The notes: generated by a model from the sequence alone, not told the origin. Counted from the stretch's first letter, positions 14,771-22,756 are shown. The stretch: DNA of 27,344 bases from Caryophanales bacterium UBA7642 (GCA_002483745.1 DLIM01000028.1:16120-43463); one strand, 5' to 3'. Numbers and translations are program-made.

Positions 14771-15820
14771 ATGATAGGTAATACCTTTCTTAATTACTAT
14801 AACGGAATACCTTTTTATAAACCTGTCATCCGTTTTTATGCTCTCTTTATTTTAACGGGAGCATTAATAGCTCTTTTCCTCTCTAATTACCGTGCCCATA
14901 AAGATGGCTATGACTGGCATTTCTTTGATACGATCTTTTTAGTAGCGTTCCCAGGTGGCATCATCGGATCAAGAATCTGGTATGTCTTAGCATCCTTGGA
15001 TGAATTTGTTGGTCAGCCTTGGTATGCCTGTTTTGAAATCTGGAATGGCGGACTCGCCATTCAAGGTGGAGCAATAGGTGGCATCCTAGCTGGTGTCCTT
15101 TATGTCAAATTCAGAAGAAAAGGTACTCGTATCTTAGAAGCCTGCGACTATGCTGTTCCGACTATTCTTATTGCTCAGGCTGTCGGTAGATGGGGTAACT
15201 TCTTTAATCAGGAAGTCTATGGACACTCGGTTCTTCCTACTGCCTGGGATTTCTTGCCTTCTTGGCTTACTTCTAATATGCAGAATGGTGATTTAAGTAT
15301 GATTGGCGGAACCAAGCTTCCTAGTGGGAGTATAGCAGCCCCTTTGTTCTTAGTTGAAGGACTCATCAATATCATGTTCTATTTCCTTTTAGCCTACGGA
15401 ATACCGGCTCTTGAAGGAAAACGATATAAGAAAGGTGATATTTCTTTCTCTTACTTCATTGCTTATGGCTTAGTAAGATTGATCCTAGAGCCTTTAAGAA
15501 ATCCGACCTTTATTATGGGTGTCTCCTCTAGCTCTGACTTATCTAAGAGTCACTACAACTCTTTGATTATGGCTATTGTCTTTATCTGCTTTGGTGTCTT
15601 AATGATTTTCCTTAATCATCTAGTTCAGTATTTATCTTCAAAAGGCAAATTCGATAAGATACCTTTAATAAATAAGCTTACTGGTAAAAGCAACACTCCA
15701 GCTGAATTGAACTATGCCGAAGTAAAGAAACAGCAGACTGAAGAAGATGATCTAAAGCCTATTGATATAAGCAAGCTAAAAGCTAAGGAAAAGCCTAATG
15801 ATCAAGAAAAGAAAGAATGA
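14771..15820 (+). CDS. lgt: Prolipoprotein diacylglyceryl transferase
   Basis: Membrane enzyme that moves diacylglycerol from phosphatidylglycerol to the lipobox cysteine of prolipoproteins. About seven membrane segments; PGGIIGSRIWYVL at 61-73, WNGGLAIQGGAIGG at 91-104, and the signature GRWGNFFNQE at 139-148 with Arg140 and Asn143. The position of the E. coli His103 is Gln98 here; this site varies in Gram-positive enzymes. After the last membrane segment (~285) there is a ~65-residue Lys/Glu-rich tail, longer than usual. The start lies one base after hprK with no good ribosome-binding site, which suggests translational coupling. The lipoprotein at the right edge of the window is an expected substrate. 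Confidence 0.95.
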   Translation: MIGNTFLNYYNGIPFYKPVIRFYALFILTGALIALFLSNYRAHKDGYDWHFFDTIFLVAFPGGIIGSRIWYVLASLDEFVGQPWYACFEIWNGGLAIQGGAIGGILAGVLYVKFRRKGTRILEACDYAVPTILIAQAVGRWGNFFNQEVYGHSVLPTAWDFLPSWLTSNMQNGDLSMIGGTKLPSGSIAAPLFLVEGLINIMFYFLLAYGIPALEGKRYKKGDISFSYFIAYGLVRLILEPLRNPTFIMGVSSSSDLSKSHYNSLIMAIVFICFGVLMIFLNHLVQYLSSKGKFDKIPLINKLTGKSNTPAELNYAEVKKQQTEEDDLKPIDISKLKAKEKPNDQEKKE

Positions 15821-16454
15821 CATTGATCTTATTATTTTCGATTTAGATGGCACTCTTCTTGATACGGCCTTATATATTGTTCTTGATTACACTCACTTAT
15901 TTGATAAATACCATAAGAAATGTCCTACTTTAGAAGAAATGGTTTATTTTTCAGGACCTCCTTTAGAGCAAGTTCTTTCCAAGTATTTTCCTGATGTTCC
16001 CTTAAAGGAACTGGTTGATGAGTTCCATGACTATTCTTTAAAGCATTCTAATGATTATTCATCTCTTTATCCTAATGAGATTAAAGTCTTAGAGGAATTA
16101 AAGAAAGCTAATTATAAGCTTGCTGTCTTAACTACTAAATCAAAAGAATCAGTTAAAGATAACCTGACTCATTTTGGCTTGATTTCTTTCTTTGATGAGA
16201 TTGTTCCTATCGACCTTTGCTTAAGACCTAAACCCGATCCCTATGGTGTAAAGCTGATCTTAGATAAGCTTCACATTGAACCTAAAAGAACTTTTGCTAT
16301 TGGTGATTCACCCTCAGACTTAACCTGTGCTTCACCTTTAGGATGTAAAACCGGATTAGTCACTTGGGGTTTAAAGCATATTCCTGAAGTTAAACGCGAT
16401 GAAGAGTATGCTAGTTTCAGTGATATTGAAAGGAGCTTCATCATCAATGACTGA
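15798..16454 (+). CDS. ppaX: HAD family phosphatase, PpaX-like pyrophosphatase
   Basis: A 218-residue HAD hydrolase: FDLDGTLLDT at 14-23 with nucleophile Asp15 and Asp17, LTTKSK at 111-116, RPKPDP at 143-148 with Lys145, and GDSPSD at 169-174. The cap is small and helical, as in PpaX and phosphoglycolate phosphatases. Its place directly after hprK and lgt is as in Bacillus, where PpaX removes the pyrophosphate made when HPr kinase/phosphorylase dephosphorylates HPr; the specific call rests on this context. Phosphoglycolate phosphatase is the alternative. The ATG at 15798 overlaps lgt by 23 bases and follows AAGGAAAAG. Confidence 0.82.
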   Translation: MIKKRKNDIDLIIFDLDGTLLDTALYIVLDYTHLFDKYHKKCPTLEEMVYFSGPPLEQVLSKYFPDVPLKELVDEFHDYSLKHSNDYSSLYPNEIKVLEELKKANYKLAVLTTKSKESVKDNLTHFGLISFFDEIVPIDLCLRPKPDPYGVKLILDKLHIEPKRTFAIGDSPSDLTCASPLGCKTGLVTWGLKHIPEVKRDEEYASFSDIERSFIIND

Positions 16455-17379
16455 TAATAAAGAGGTTGCCATTATTGGCTTAGGGCCAAGCGGAGTAAGT
16501 GCCGCTATCTATTTAAAAAGATATGGAATGACCCCGGTCTGCTTTGAAAAGGATCTAGTAGGCGGAAAGACTAACTATACTGATAAGATTGAAAACTATC
16601 CTGGCTATTTAGGAGTCCATGGTCCAGTTTTAGCCATGGATTTTGATAAACAGCTTAGCCAGCTTGGGATTAAGCCTATCTATTCTGAAGTAAGAGAGGT
16701 TTCTCTTAATAAGGATGGCGAGTATGAAGTCCTTTACGGAAAGAACCTTAAGACTTTTAAGTATGTTATCTTAGCTAACGGCTTAGGTGAGAAACCTTAT
16801 ACTATCAAAGGGGAAGATGCTTTCAAGAAGAGAGGCATCAGCCGTTGCGCTATCTGTGATGGAAACTTCTATAAAGGCAAGGATGTCGCTGTTATTGGAG
16901 GCGGCAATGCCGCTTTTGAAGAAGCCTTATACTTAACTACTATCTGTAAGTCAGTTGCCTTAATTTCAAGGCATAATGAATTCAAAGCTCAGGAATCGGT
17001 TCTGGCTAACTTCAAGAGTGCACCTAATGCGACTATCTATGCTCCATATAATACCGTGGAAGCTAGAGGCACGGCTTCTTTAGAAGAATTAGATATTGAA
17101 AACAATGATACTAAAGAGAAGAAGACATTGAATATTCAAGGTCTTTTTATCTATGTTGGCTCCATGCCAGTGACAGGCTTCTTGAATATCAAGAACCTGA
17201 CTGATAAGAACGGCTTTGTCATCACAGATGAGAAGATGAGAACTTCTAGTCCTCATCTTTATGCAGTAGGCGATGATCGTGTCACCCCCTTAAGACAGAT
17301 AGCTATGGCTGTAGCTGATGGTGCTTTAGCGGCTACTGATATTCACCTAGACTATTTAAAAAGTAAAAATAATAAGTAA
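16447..17379 (+). CDS. trxB: Thioredoxin reductase-like flavoprotein
   Basis: A 310-residue FAD/pyridine-nucleotide disulfide oxidoreductase of the low-molecular-weight type: FAD motif GLGPSG at 11-16, redox pair CAIC (Cys134, Cys137), nucleotide motif GGGNAA at 151-156 and YAVGD near 281-285. It would pass electrons to thioredoxin in the cytoplasm. The phosphate-binding HRR...R pattern of NADPH enzymes is SRHNEFK at 174-180 here, so two of the basic residues have changed; nucleotide preference may differ. ATG 16447 is chosen since AAAGGAG (16429-16435) precedes it; it overlaps the ppaX stop by 8 bases. No trxA is visible. Confidence in trxB over a ferredoxin-linked relative is moderate. Confidence 0.85.
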   Translation: MTDNKEVAIIGLGPSGVSAAIYLKRYGMTPVCFEKDLVGGKTNYTDKIENYPGYLGVHGPVLAMDFDKQLSQLGIKPIYSEVREVSLNKDGEYEVLYGKNLKTFKYVILANGLGEKPYTIKGEDAFKKRGISRCAICDGNFYKGKDVAVIGGGNAAFEEALYLTTICKSVALISRHNEFKAQESVLANFKSAPNATIYAPYNTVEARGTASLEELDIENNDTKEKKTLNIQGLFIYVGSMPVTGFLNIKNLTDKNGFVITDEKMRTSSPHLYAVGDDRVTPLRQIAMAVADGALAATDIHLDYLKSKNNK

Positions 17380-17393
17380 GATAATAGGTAGAT

Positions 17394-18353
17394 ATGGAAA
17401 ACCAAGAGATAGCTTTTGCTAAAAAAGTAAAAAACGAAATCGCTGTTAATTCCTACAAGAAAGAGGAGATGAAGTATCTTCTCTCTGGTTTTATCAGGAA
17501 TGCGGGGTCTTTGTCTTTAGGCTCTAACCCTAGTTTAACTATCCATACGGAGATTGCCTGTGTGGCTAAATTAATCTATTCGGGATTAAAGGAAGTCTAT
17601 GGTTTGACACCGGCTATTGCTTATGAGAAGACTAACCGCTTTAAGAAAGGGTTAGTCTATCTAGTGACCGTCGATGATAAAAGACTTTATGATGTGATGC
17701 TTGATTTAGAAGTCCTAGAAGACGGAATGATCAGAATCCCACCTAAAAAAGGATTACTGCGTAAAAACCTAAGATATTTAGTCATTGGCTCTTTTTTAGC
17801 AAATGGCTCTGTAAATAACCCATCTTCTGGTAAGACTTCCTACTTCTTAGAGATGGCTTTTTCTTCAAAAACCGATGCTTTAGCAATTAAAAGAAAACTC
17901 ACTTCCTTCAAGGAAGAAAAGACCATGAATTTTAAGTATATTAAAAGAAGAGAAAAGCATGTTCTCTACTTAAAAAGAAGTGATCAGATATCGGTTTTTC
18001 TTTCTTATATTGGGGCAGTTGAATCAATGTTTGATTTTGAAAATGCCCGTATAGTTAAAGAAGATATAAATATCAATAATCGCCTATCTATCTGTGATTC
18101 TGCCAATTATGGCAAGACGTTGAATGCTGCTCAGACTGATATTGATGCTATTAATAAGATCCTTTCTTTTAAGTCTTTAGATCTCTTTGACGAAAAGACT
18201 CAAGCTGTTATCAAAGAGAGATTAAAACTGAAAGATGCTAACTACCGTGAATTAGCGGCTAGTATCACTGAAAATGAAGGAATCAGCATCACCAAATCGG
18301 GGGTTGTCCATATTTTGAGTACTTTGCGCGATAAGGCTAAAGACATTAAGTGA
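17394..18353 (+). CDS. whiA: DNA-binding regulator WhiA
   Basis: WhiA combines a degenerate LAGLIDADG homing-endonuclease fold with a C-terminal helix-turn-helix and affects cell division and chromosome segregation in Firmicutes and sporulation in Actinobacteria. Visible here: YLLSGFIRNAGSLS near 28-41, the second repeat VIGSFLANGSVNNP near 130-143, and the C-terminal DANYRELAASI...ISITKSGVVHILSTLRDKA that matches the HTH. Length 319 is usual. The start follows TAGGTAGAT, 14 bases after trxB. The usual neighbours rapZ (yvcJ), yvcK and crh are missing. Ends in UGA. Confidence 0.93.
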   Translation: MENQEIAFAKKVKNEIAVNSYKKEEMKYLLSGFIRNAGSLSLGSNPSLTIHTEIACVAKLIYSGLKEVYGLTPAIAYEKTNRFKKGLVYLVTVDDKRLYDVMLDLEVLEDGMIRIPPKKGLLRKNLRYLVIGSFLANGSVNNPSSGKTSYFLEMAFSSKTDALAIKRKLTSFKEEKTMNFKYIKRREKHVLYLKRSDQISVFLSYIGAVESMFDFENARIVKEDININNRLSICDSANYGKTLNAAQTDIDAINKILSFKSLDLFDEKTQAVIKERLKLKDANYRELAASITENEGISITKSGVVHILSTLRDKAKDIK

Positions 18354-18359
18354 TATTTG

Positions 18360-18439
18360 TGCTTAAAATAAGCATAACTTTGCTCGCTTCTTGCTTGTTG
18401 CGCACGCAAATACGCAGCTTCCTGTTTAAAACAGGCTGC
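18360..18439. repeat. Cluster of three dyad symmetries between whiA and gap
   Basis: Three inverted repeats lie within 80 bases: TGCTTA-AAA-TAAGCA (18360-18374), TTGCG-CA-CGCAA (18398-18409) and a longer hairpin at 18414-18439 with arms GCAG/CTGC and CCTGTT/AACAGG. The third is not followed by a T run until 18470, so it is not a normal terminator. They could be an RNA structure ending the whiA transcript or protein-binding sites upstream of gap. Confidence 0.5.
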
Positions 18440-18518
18440 ACATATGCAAAAACATGTCATGAAAGCCCTATTTTTTTGAAAAAGTAATCAATTATCTTTA
18501 AAAAGAGGTTTTTATGTG

Positions 18519-18524
18519 TATAAT
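18519..18524 (+). promoter_or_regulatory. -10 element of gap
   Basis: TATAAT 27 bases before the gap ATG, with AGGAGGA (18537-18543) in the short leader. The -35 region is not clear. No CggR-like gene or operator was recognised. Confidence 0.55.
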
Positions 18525-18551
18525 ATTGATGAAACTAGGAGGACATTAAAA

Positions 18552-19592
18552 ATGTCTATTAAATTGGCTATTAACGGTTTCGGTCGTATTGGTCGTCTTG
18601 CTTTCAGACGTGCTTATGAGATGAATGAGGAAGCTGGTAAGGATGTTTTCGAAGTTGTCGCTATCAATGATTTGGTTCCGGCTGGCACTCTTGCTTACTT
18701 ACTCAAGTATGATACAACTCATCGTACTTGGAACGCCGATAAGATTTCTTCTGATGATAAGGATATTATCTTCGCCGGACATAAGATTCCGATTCTTTGC
18801 GAGAAGGATCCTCATGACCTTCACTGGAAGGATTATGGTGTCGATGTTGTCTTGGAATGCACTGGGCGTTTAAAGAGCCACGAAGATGGCGATGTCCATA
18901 TGCAGAACGGTGCTAAGGGTGTTATCATCTCTGCTCCGTCTTCTTCTAAGGATATTCCTACTTATGTCTATGGTGTCAATACTGATAAGCTCACCAAGGA
19001 TCAGACTATCATCTCTGGCGCTTCCTGCACTACTAACTGCTTAGCTCCTATGATGAAGGTCTTAAATGATACTTTCGGTGTCAAGGGTGGAACTATGACT
19101 ACTGTCCACGCTTACACTAACGATCAGAGAATTCTTGATCTCGCTGGTTCCAACCTCCGTCGTGGCCGTGCTGGTGCCGCTAACATTGTTCCTACTACTA
19201 CTGGTGCTGCCAAGGCCGTCGGTAAGGTCATTCCTGAACTCAATGGTGTCTTAAACGGAAATGCTATCCGTGTTCCTGTCACTGATGGCTCTATCTGTGA
19301 TTGCACTTTACTCCTTAAGAAGGATGCTACTGTTGAAGAAATCAACGCTGCTATGAAGAAGGCCAGTGAGACTAATCTCAAGGGTGTTCTTGCTTACAAC
19401 GAAGATGAAATCGTTTCTTCCGATATTCTTGGAAGAACCGAAGGCTCTATCTTTGATGCTACTTTAACTATGATTATTCCTGCCGGAGATGTTAACTTTG
19501 TCAAGGTCGCTTCCTGGTATGATAATGAATATTCCTTCACCTGCCAGATGATGAGACTTGCTAAGTTATACGGCGAAATTCTTACTAAGTAA
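18552..19592 (+). CDS. gap: Glyceraldehyde-3-phosphate dehydrogenase
   Basis: Glycolytic, phosphorylating, NAD-linked enzyme: glyceraldehyde 3-phosphate + Pi + NAD to 1,3-bisphosphoglycerate. NGFGRIGR at 8-15 starts the Rossmann fold, Asp40 in INDL favours NAD, the catalytic Cys159 lies in SGASCTTNC and His186 in TVHAYT, followed by RRGRAGAANIVPTTTGAAKA. The 346 residues are the usual length. ATG 18552 with AGGAGGA at 18537-18543 fixes the start; the frame runs upstream through the promoter, so the longer form is not real. Codon use is strongly biased (AAG for Lys, few rare codons), as expected for a highly expressed gene. First gene of gap-pgk-tpiA. Confidence 0.97.
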   Translation: MSIKLAINGFGRIGRLAFRRAYEMNEEAGKDVFEVVAINDLVPAGTLAYLLKYDTTHRTWNADKISSDDKDIIFAGHKIPILCEKDPHDLHWKDYGVDVVLECTGRLKSHEDGDVHMQNGAKGVIISAPSSSKDIPTYVYGVNTDKLTKDQTIISGASCTTNCLAPMMKVLNDTFGVKGGTMTTVHAYTNDQRILDLAGSNLRRGRAGAANIVPTTTGAAKAVGKVIPELNGVLNGNAIRVPVTDGSICDCTLLLKKDATVEEINAAMKKASETNLKGVLAYNEDEIVSSDILGRTEGSIFDATLTMIIPAGDVNFVKVASWYDNEYSFTCQMMRLAKLYGEILTK

Positions 19593-19613
19593 TTATTCGT
19601 TTGTGATTACAAA

Positions 19614-19636
19614 GGCGGCGGGGTAATCCTGCCGCC
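19614..19636 (+). promoter_or_regulatory. GC-rich intercistronic hairpin between gap and pgk
   Basis: GGCGGCGGG (19614-19622) pairs with CCTGCCGCC (19628-19636), with one G-U pair and a 5-base loop. It is the most GC-rich stem in the window and has no U-tract, so it probably does not terminate. It may protect the gap message or mark a processing site that gives unequal gap and pgk levels; this is inference. Confidence 0.6.
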
Positions 19637-19671
19637 ATTTATCTCAAAACAATTTCAAGAGGAGAAAATCA

Positions 19672-20934
19672 ATGAAAAAGTTAGTTACTGACTTGAAAGT
19701 CAATGACAAGAGAGTACTTGTCAGAGTTGATTTCAACGTTCCGCATAAAGGTGCCGACATTTCTGATGATAATCGTGTCGTCGCTGCTATTCCCACTATT
19801 GCCGAATTAGTCAAGCAAGGCGCCAAAGTCATCCTTATGTCCCATCTTGGAAAGATTAAATGGGGCAAGGTCGATGATGCTGAAATCGATAAGGAAAAGA
19901 AGGGTAACGATTTAGCTATCGTTCTTCCTTCCTTAAAGAAGCATTTAGCTGATGCTCTTGGACATGAAGTTAAGGTTTCTTTCTGCCCTAGCACTCATGG
20001 TGAAGAATTAGCTAATGATGTTAAAGCTCTTAAAGATGGTGAAGTTCTCTTAGTTCAGAATACCCGTTATGAAAAGGGTGAGACTAAGAATGATGCCAAG
20101 TTAAGTGCTGAATGGGCTGGCTTATGTGATGCCTTCGTTATGGATGCTTTCGGTTCTGCTCATAGAGCCCACGCTTCCACAGTTGGCGTTCCGACTATCT
20201 TAGCTTCTGAGAAGAAGCCGACTGCCATTGGCTTCCTTGTTGAAAAGGAAATCAAGGGCTTAGGCCGCTGTGTTACTTGCCCTGAAAACGGACATCCTTA
20301 CATCGCTATCTTAGGCGGTGCCAAGATTTCCGATAAGATTCAGGTCATCGATTCTTTAGTCAAGAAGTGCGATAAGATCTTAATCGGTGGCGGTATGTCC
20401 TATACCTTCAAGTATGCTCTTGGCAAGACTGTCGGTAATTCTCTTTGCGAGAAGGACCAGGTCGAATATGCTAAGAAGTTAATGCTTACTGGCAAGATTA
20501 TTCTTCCTATCGATACTAAGATTGCTACCTCTTTCGATGATCCTCAAGATATTCATGTCATCAACACTGATGCCAATGATGTCTCTGAAGCTGGTATTCC
20601 TGATGGCTATGAAGGAATGGATATCGGACCTGAGACTGAAGCTTTATTCACTAAGAATATTCTTCAGGCTAAGACAATTTTCTGGAATGGCCCGATGGGT
20701 GTTTTCGAAAATAAAAACTTCCAGGAAGGAACTATCGCTGTCTGCAAGGCCTGCGCTGAAGCTACTAAGAACGGTGCCTTCTCTGTTATCGGAGGCGGTG
20801 ATTCTGCTTCTGCCGCTAAGGAATTCGGATTTGCTGATAAGTTCTCCCATGTTTCCACTGGTGGCGGAGCTTCTTTGGAGCTCATTCAGTTCGATGGCCA
20901 TCTTCCGGGAATCGATGACATCGAAGAGAAGTAG
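19672..20934 (+). CDS. pgk: Phosphoglycerate kinase
   Basis: Transfers phosphate from 1,3-bisphosphoglycerate to ADP. The 420 residues show the signature VRVDFNVP at 17-24, SHLGK near 60, the N-domain HRAHAS, GGAKISDKI, the nucleotide-binding FWNGPMGVFE and the C-terminal GGGDSASAA and STGGGASLE. The loop after SHLGK (IKWGKVDDAEIDKEKKGND) is a little longer than in many bacterial enzymes. Start fixed by AGAGGAG at 19659-19665. Between gap and tpiA in one transcription unit; codon bias as in gap. Confidence 0.97.
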   Translation: MKKLVTDLKVNDKRVLVRVDFNVPHKGADISDDNRVVAAIPTIAELVKQGAKVILMSHLGKIKWGKVDDAEIDKEKKGNDLAIVLPSLKKHLADALGHEVKVSFCPSTHGEELANDVKALKDGEVLLVQNTRYEKGETKNDAKLSAEWAGLCDAFVMDAFGSAHRAHASTVGVPTILASEKKPTAIGFLVEKEIKGLGRCVTCPENGHPYIAILGGAKISDKIQVIDSLVKKCDKILIGGGMSYTFKYALGKTVGNSLCEKDQVEYAKKLMLTGKIILPIDTKIATSFDDPQDIHVINTDANDVSEAGIPDGYEGMDIGPETEALFTKNILQAKTIFWNGPMGVFENKNFQEGTIAVCKACAEATKNGAFSVIGGGDSASAAKEFGFADKFSHVSTGGGASLELIQFDGHLPGIDDIEEK

Positions 20935-20945
20935 GTTAGATAATC

Positions 20946-21707
20946 ATGTCTAGAAAAAAGTTTTTGATGGGAAACTGGAAGATGAATCACACTATCGCTG
21001 AAGCTAACAACTTCTGCGAAAGTGTTAAATCTTTCGGATTGATCAAGGAAGCTAGAAACAAGGGCGTCATGTTAGGTGTTGCCCCTTCCTATATTTCACT
21101 TCAGGCTGTCAGAAAACATGCTCATGGCTTGATTGTAGCTTCTCAGGATTGCCATTATGCTGATAATGGTGCCTATACTTCTTGTGTTTCTATTCCGATG
21201 CTTAATGAGATCCATGTTGATTGGAGTATTATCGGTCATAGTGAGAAGAGAACCTATGAAGGTGAGACTTCCTTTGACTGCAACCGTAAGATCTTAGCTT
21301 TAGTCAATCACGATATGCATGCTATCTACTGCGTTGGTGAGACTGCTAAAGAATATGATCAGGGTATCACTAAGGATGTCATTAAGGCTCAGATCACTAC
21401 TGGTCTTCAGAACCTCACTAAAGAGCAGATGGCTAATGTTGTCATCGCTTATGAGCCAGTCTGGTCTATCGGTACTGGCAAGAACGCTTCAGTTGAGATT
21501 GCTGAAGATATCTGTGCCTATATCCGTTCATTAGTCGACAAGATGTTTGGTAAGGTCACTGGCCAGAAGGTCTTAGTACTCTATGGTGGCAGTGTCAAAC
21601 CGGAAAACATTCATGAATACTTAAAGGCTAATGATGTTGATGGAGCTTTGGTTGGCGGTGCCTCTTTAAAGGCTGAGACTTTTAGAGCCTTGTTAGAGAA
21701 CATCTAA
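20946..21707 (+). CDS. tpiA: Triosephosphate isomerase
   Basis: Interconverts dihydroxyacetone phosphate and glyceraldehyde 3-phosphate. 253 residues: GNWKMN at 9-14 with Asn10 and Lys12, GHSEKR at 97-102 with His98, AYEPVWSIGTGK at 168-179 with catalytic Glu170, YGGSVKPEN and GALVGGASL. It starts 11 bases after pgk with only a weak ribosome-binding site (GTAGGTTAG). Last gene of the gap-pgk-tpiA unit; pgm and eno, often next in Firmicutes, do not follow. Confidence 0.97.
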   Translation: MSRKKFLMGNWKMNHTIAEANNFCESVKSFGLIKEARNKGVMLGVAPSYISLQAVRKHAHGLIVASQDCHYADNGAYTSCVSIPMLNEIHVDWSIIGHSEKRTYEGETSFDCNRKILALVNHDMHAIYCVGETAKEYDQGITKDVIKAQITTGLQNLTKEQMANVVIAYEPVWSIGTGKNASVEIAEDICAYIRSLVDKMFGKVTGQKVLVLYGGSVKPENIHEYLKANDVDGALVGGASLKAETFRALLENI

Positions 21708-21730
21708 ACTAACTTCTTAAGCGAACTAAG

Positions 21731-21758
21731 GACCGTCTTATTAAAGGCGGTCTTTTTT
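21731..21758 (+). terminator. Terminator of the gap-pgk-tpiA operon
   Basis: GACCGTC (21731-21737) pairs with GGCGGTC (21746-21752) with one G-U pair, followed by six T. Confidence 0.9.
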
Positions 21759-21942
21759 ATTTGTGTGATATAAAATCATGCTTATCAATTTATCGGTCTT
21801 CTATAAAGGAAATTTTTAGATTTAATAGCTGAGGATAGTTTTTTAAAGAAACTTTAGTTCCGGTTTCTTTTTACCTTCGTTCTTGCTAAACTATTGCTAT
21901 CCTTAAGCAATAGAGGAAACAAAGGAAAGCGAGGTATCGATA

Positions 21943-22707
21943 ATGGAAACATTTACTAGTAATAACACTTCTCCCGTTAATGCTAAAAAGCCAGTAGTTC
22001 AGAAGAAGAGCATTGTCTTTTCAATGGGTCGAGTGATGATCTGGTTTGCTATCGGTATTCTAATTACCGGGTTAGTCGCTTTCTTCTATCCTGATATCTT
22101 AATCGCCGCTTGTGGAAGTAATACTGATTTGTTAGCTGTGGTCTATGTCTGGTCAATGATAGTATCAGCTGTAGTCTTATTGATTAGTTCCGTCTTTATC
22201 TTTATAAAGTCATTTAATAAGAACTCACCAATGGTGAAAGTCTTCTATATTCTCTATACCTTAGCTATGGGTGTCTTATTATCTTCAATCCTATTAACTA
22301 TTTTCTCTATTGATGAACAGAAATTCTTCTCAACTGTTGCTATTGCATTCTTTGCTACTGCTGGATGCTTCTTAGTGATGGGTATTATCAGTATGTTTAT
22401 TAAGAATGGCTCTATCTTATGGCCATTAATCATTACCTTCTTAATTGGCTCCTTAGTTATGTCTTTAGTTAATGGTTTAGTTCTCCATTCTGAATTGGTT
22501 TATTGGATTATTGATTTTGTGGTCTTTGCTGTTATGCTTATTATGATTGGATTTGATATTAAGAACGTTAAAGCTTTAGCCGATGCTAACGCCTTTACCT
22601 CTGAAAACAACTTAGCTGTCTATTGTGCTTATGTTCTCTATAGTGATTTCATCTATGTCTTCATAAAGATTCTCTACTATGTTGCTATCGCTAGATCAAG
22701 AAACTAG
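21943..22707 (+). CDS. BAX inhibitor-1 family membrane protein (copy 1)
   Basis: A 254-residue protein with a ~25-residue polar N-terminus and about seven membrane segments. The end FDIKNVKALAD...LAVYCAYVLYSDFIYVFIKIL carries the two Asp residues (FD and YSDF) that in the Bacillus relative YetJ form the pH-sensing pair of a calcium leak channel. The LY.DFI.+FI.IL motif is typical of the BI-1/YbhL/YccA family. Substrate and role here are unknown. Ribosome-binding site GCGAGG before ATG 21943. The next gene is a paralogue of nearly equal length, but a terminator separates the two. Confidence 0.8.
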   Translation: METFTSNNTSPVNAKKPVVQKKSIVFSMGRVMIWFAIGILITGLVAFFYPDILIAACGSNTDLLAVVYVWSMIVSAVVLLISSVFIFIKSFNKNSPMVKVFYILYTLAMGVLLSSILLTIFSIDEQKFFSTVAIAFFATAGCFLVMGIISMFIKNGSILWPLIITFLIGSLVMSLVNGLVLHSELVYWIIDFVVFAVMLIMIGFDIKNVKALADANAFTSENNLAVYCAYVLYSDFIYVFIKILYYVAIARSRN

Positions 22708-22726
22708 TAAATAGAAACAAACATTT

Positions 22727-22756
22727 GAGGCCGGATTATCTCCTGCCTCTTTTTTA
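22727..22756 (+). terminator. Terminator after BI-1 copy 1
   Basis: GAGGCCGGA (22727-22735) pairs with TCCTGCCTC (22741-22749) with one mismatch, followed by six T. Confidence 0.85.

Noticed and set aside
16399..16446. N-terminal extensions of TrxB, and likewise of Gap (18516), BI-1 copy 2 (22823) and HprK (13633)
   Set aside because: In each case a good ribosome-binding site and an ATG in the place expected for the family lie downstream; the extension runs through promoter or Shine-Dalgarno sequence or the preceding gene.
20522..20953. Long open frames overlapping pgk on both strands
   Set aside because: They are a by-product of the codon bias of pgk; the pgk frame has all catalytic motifs.
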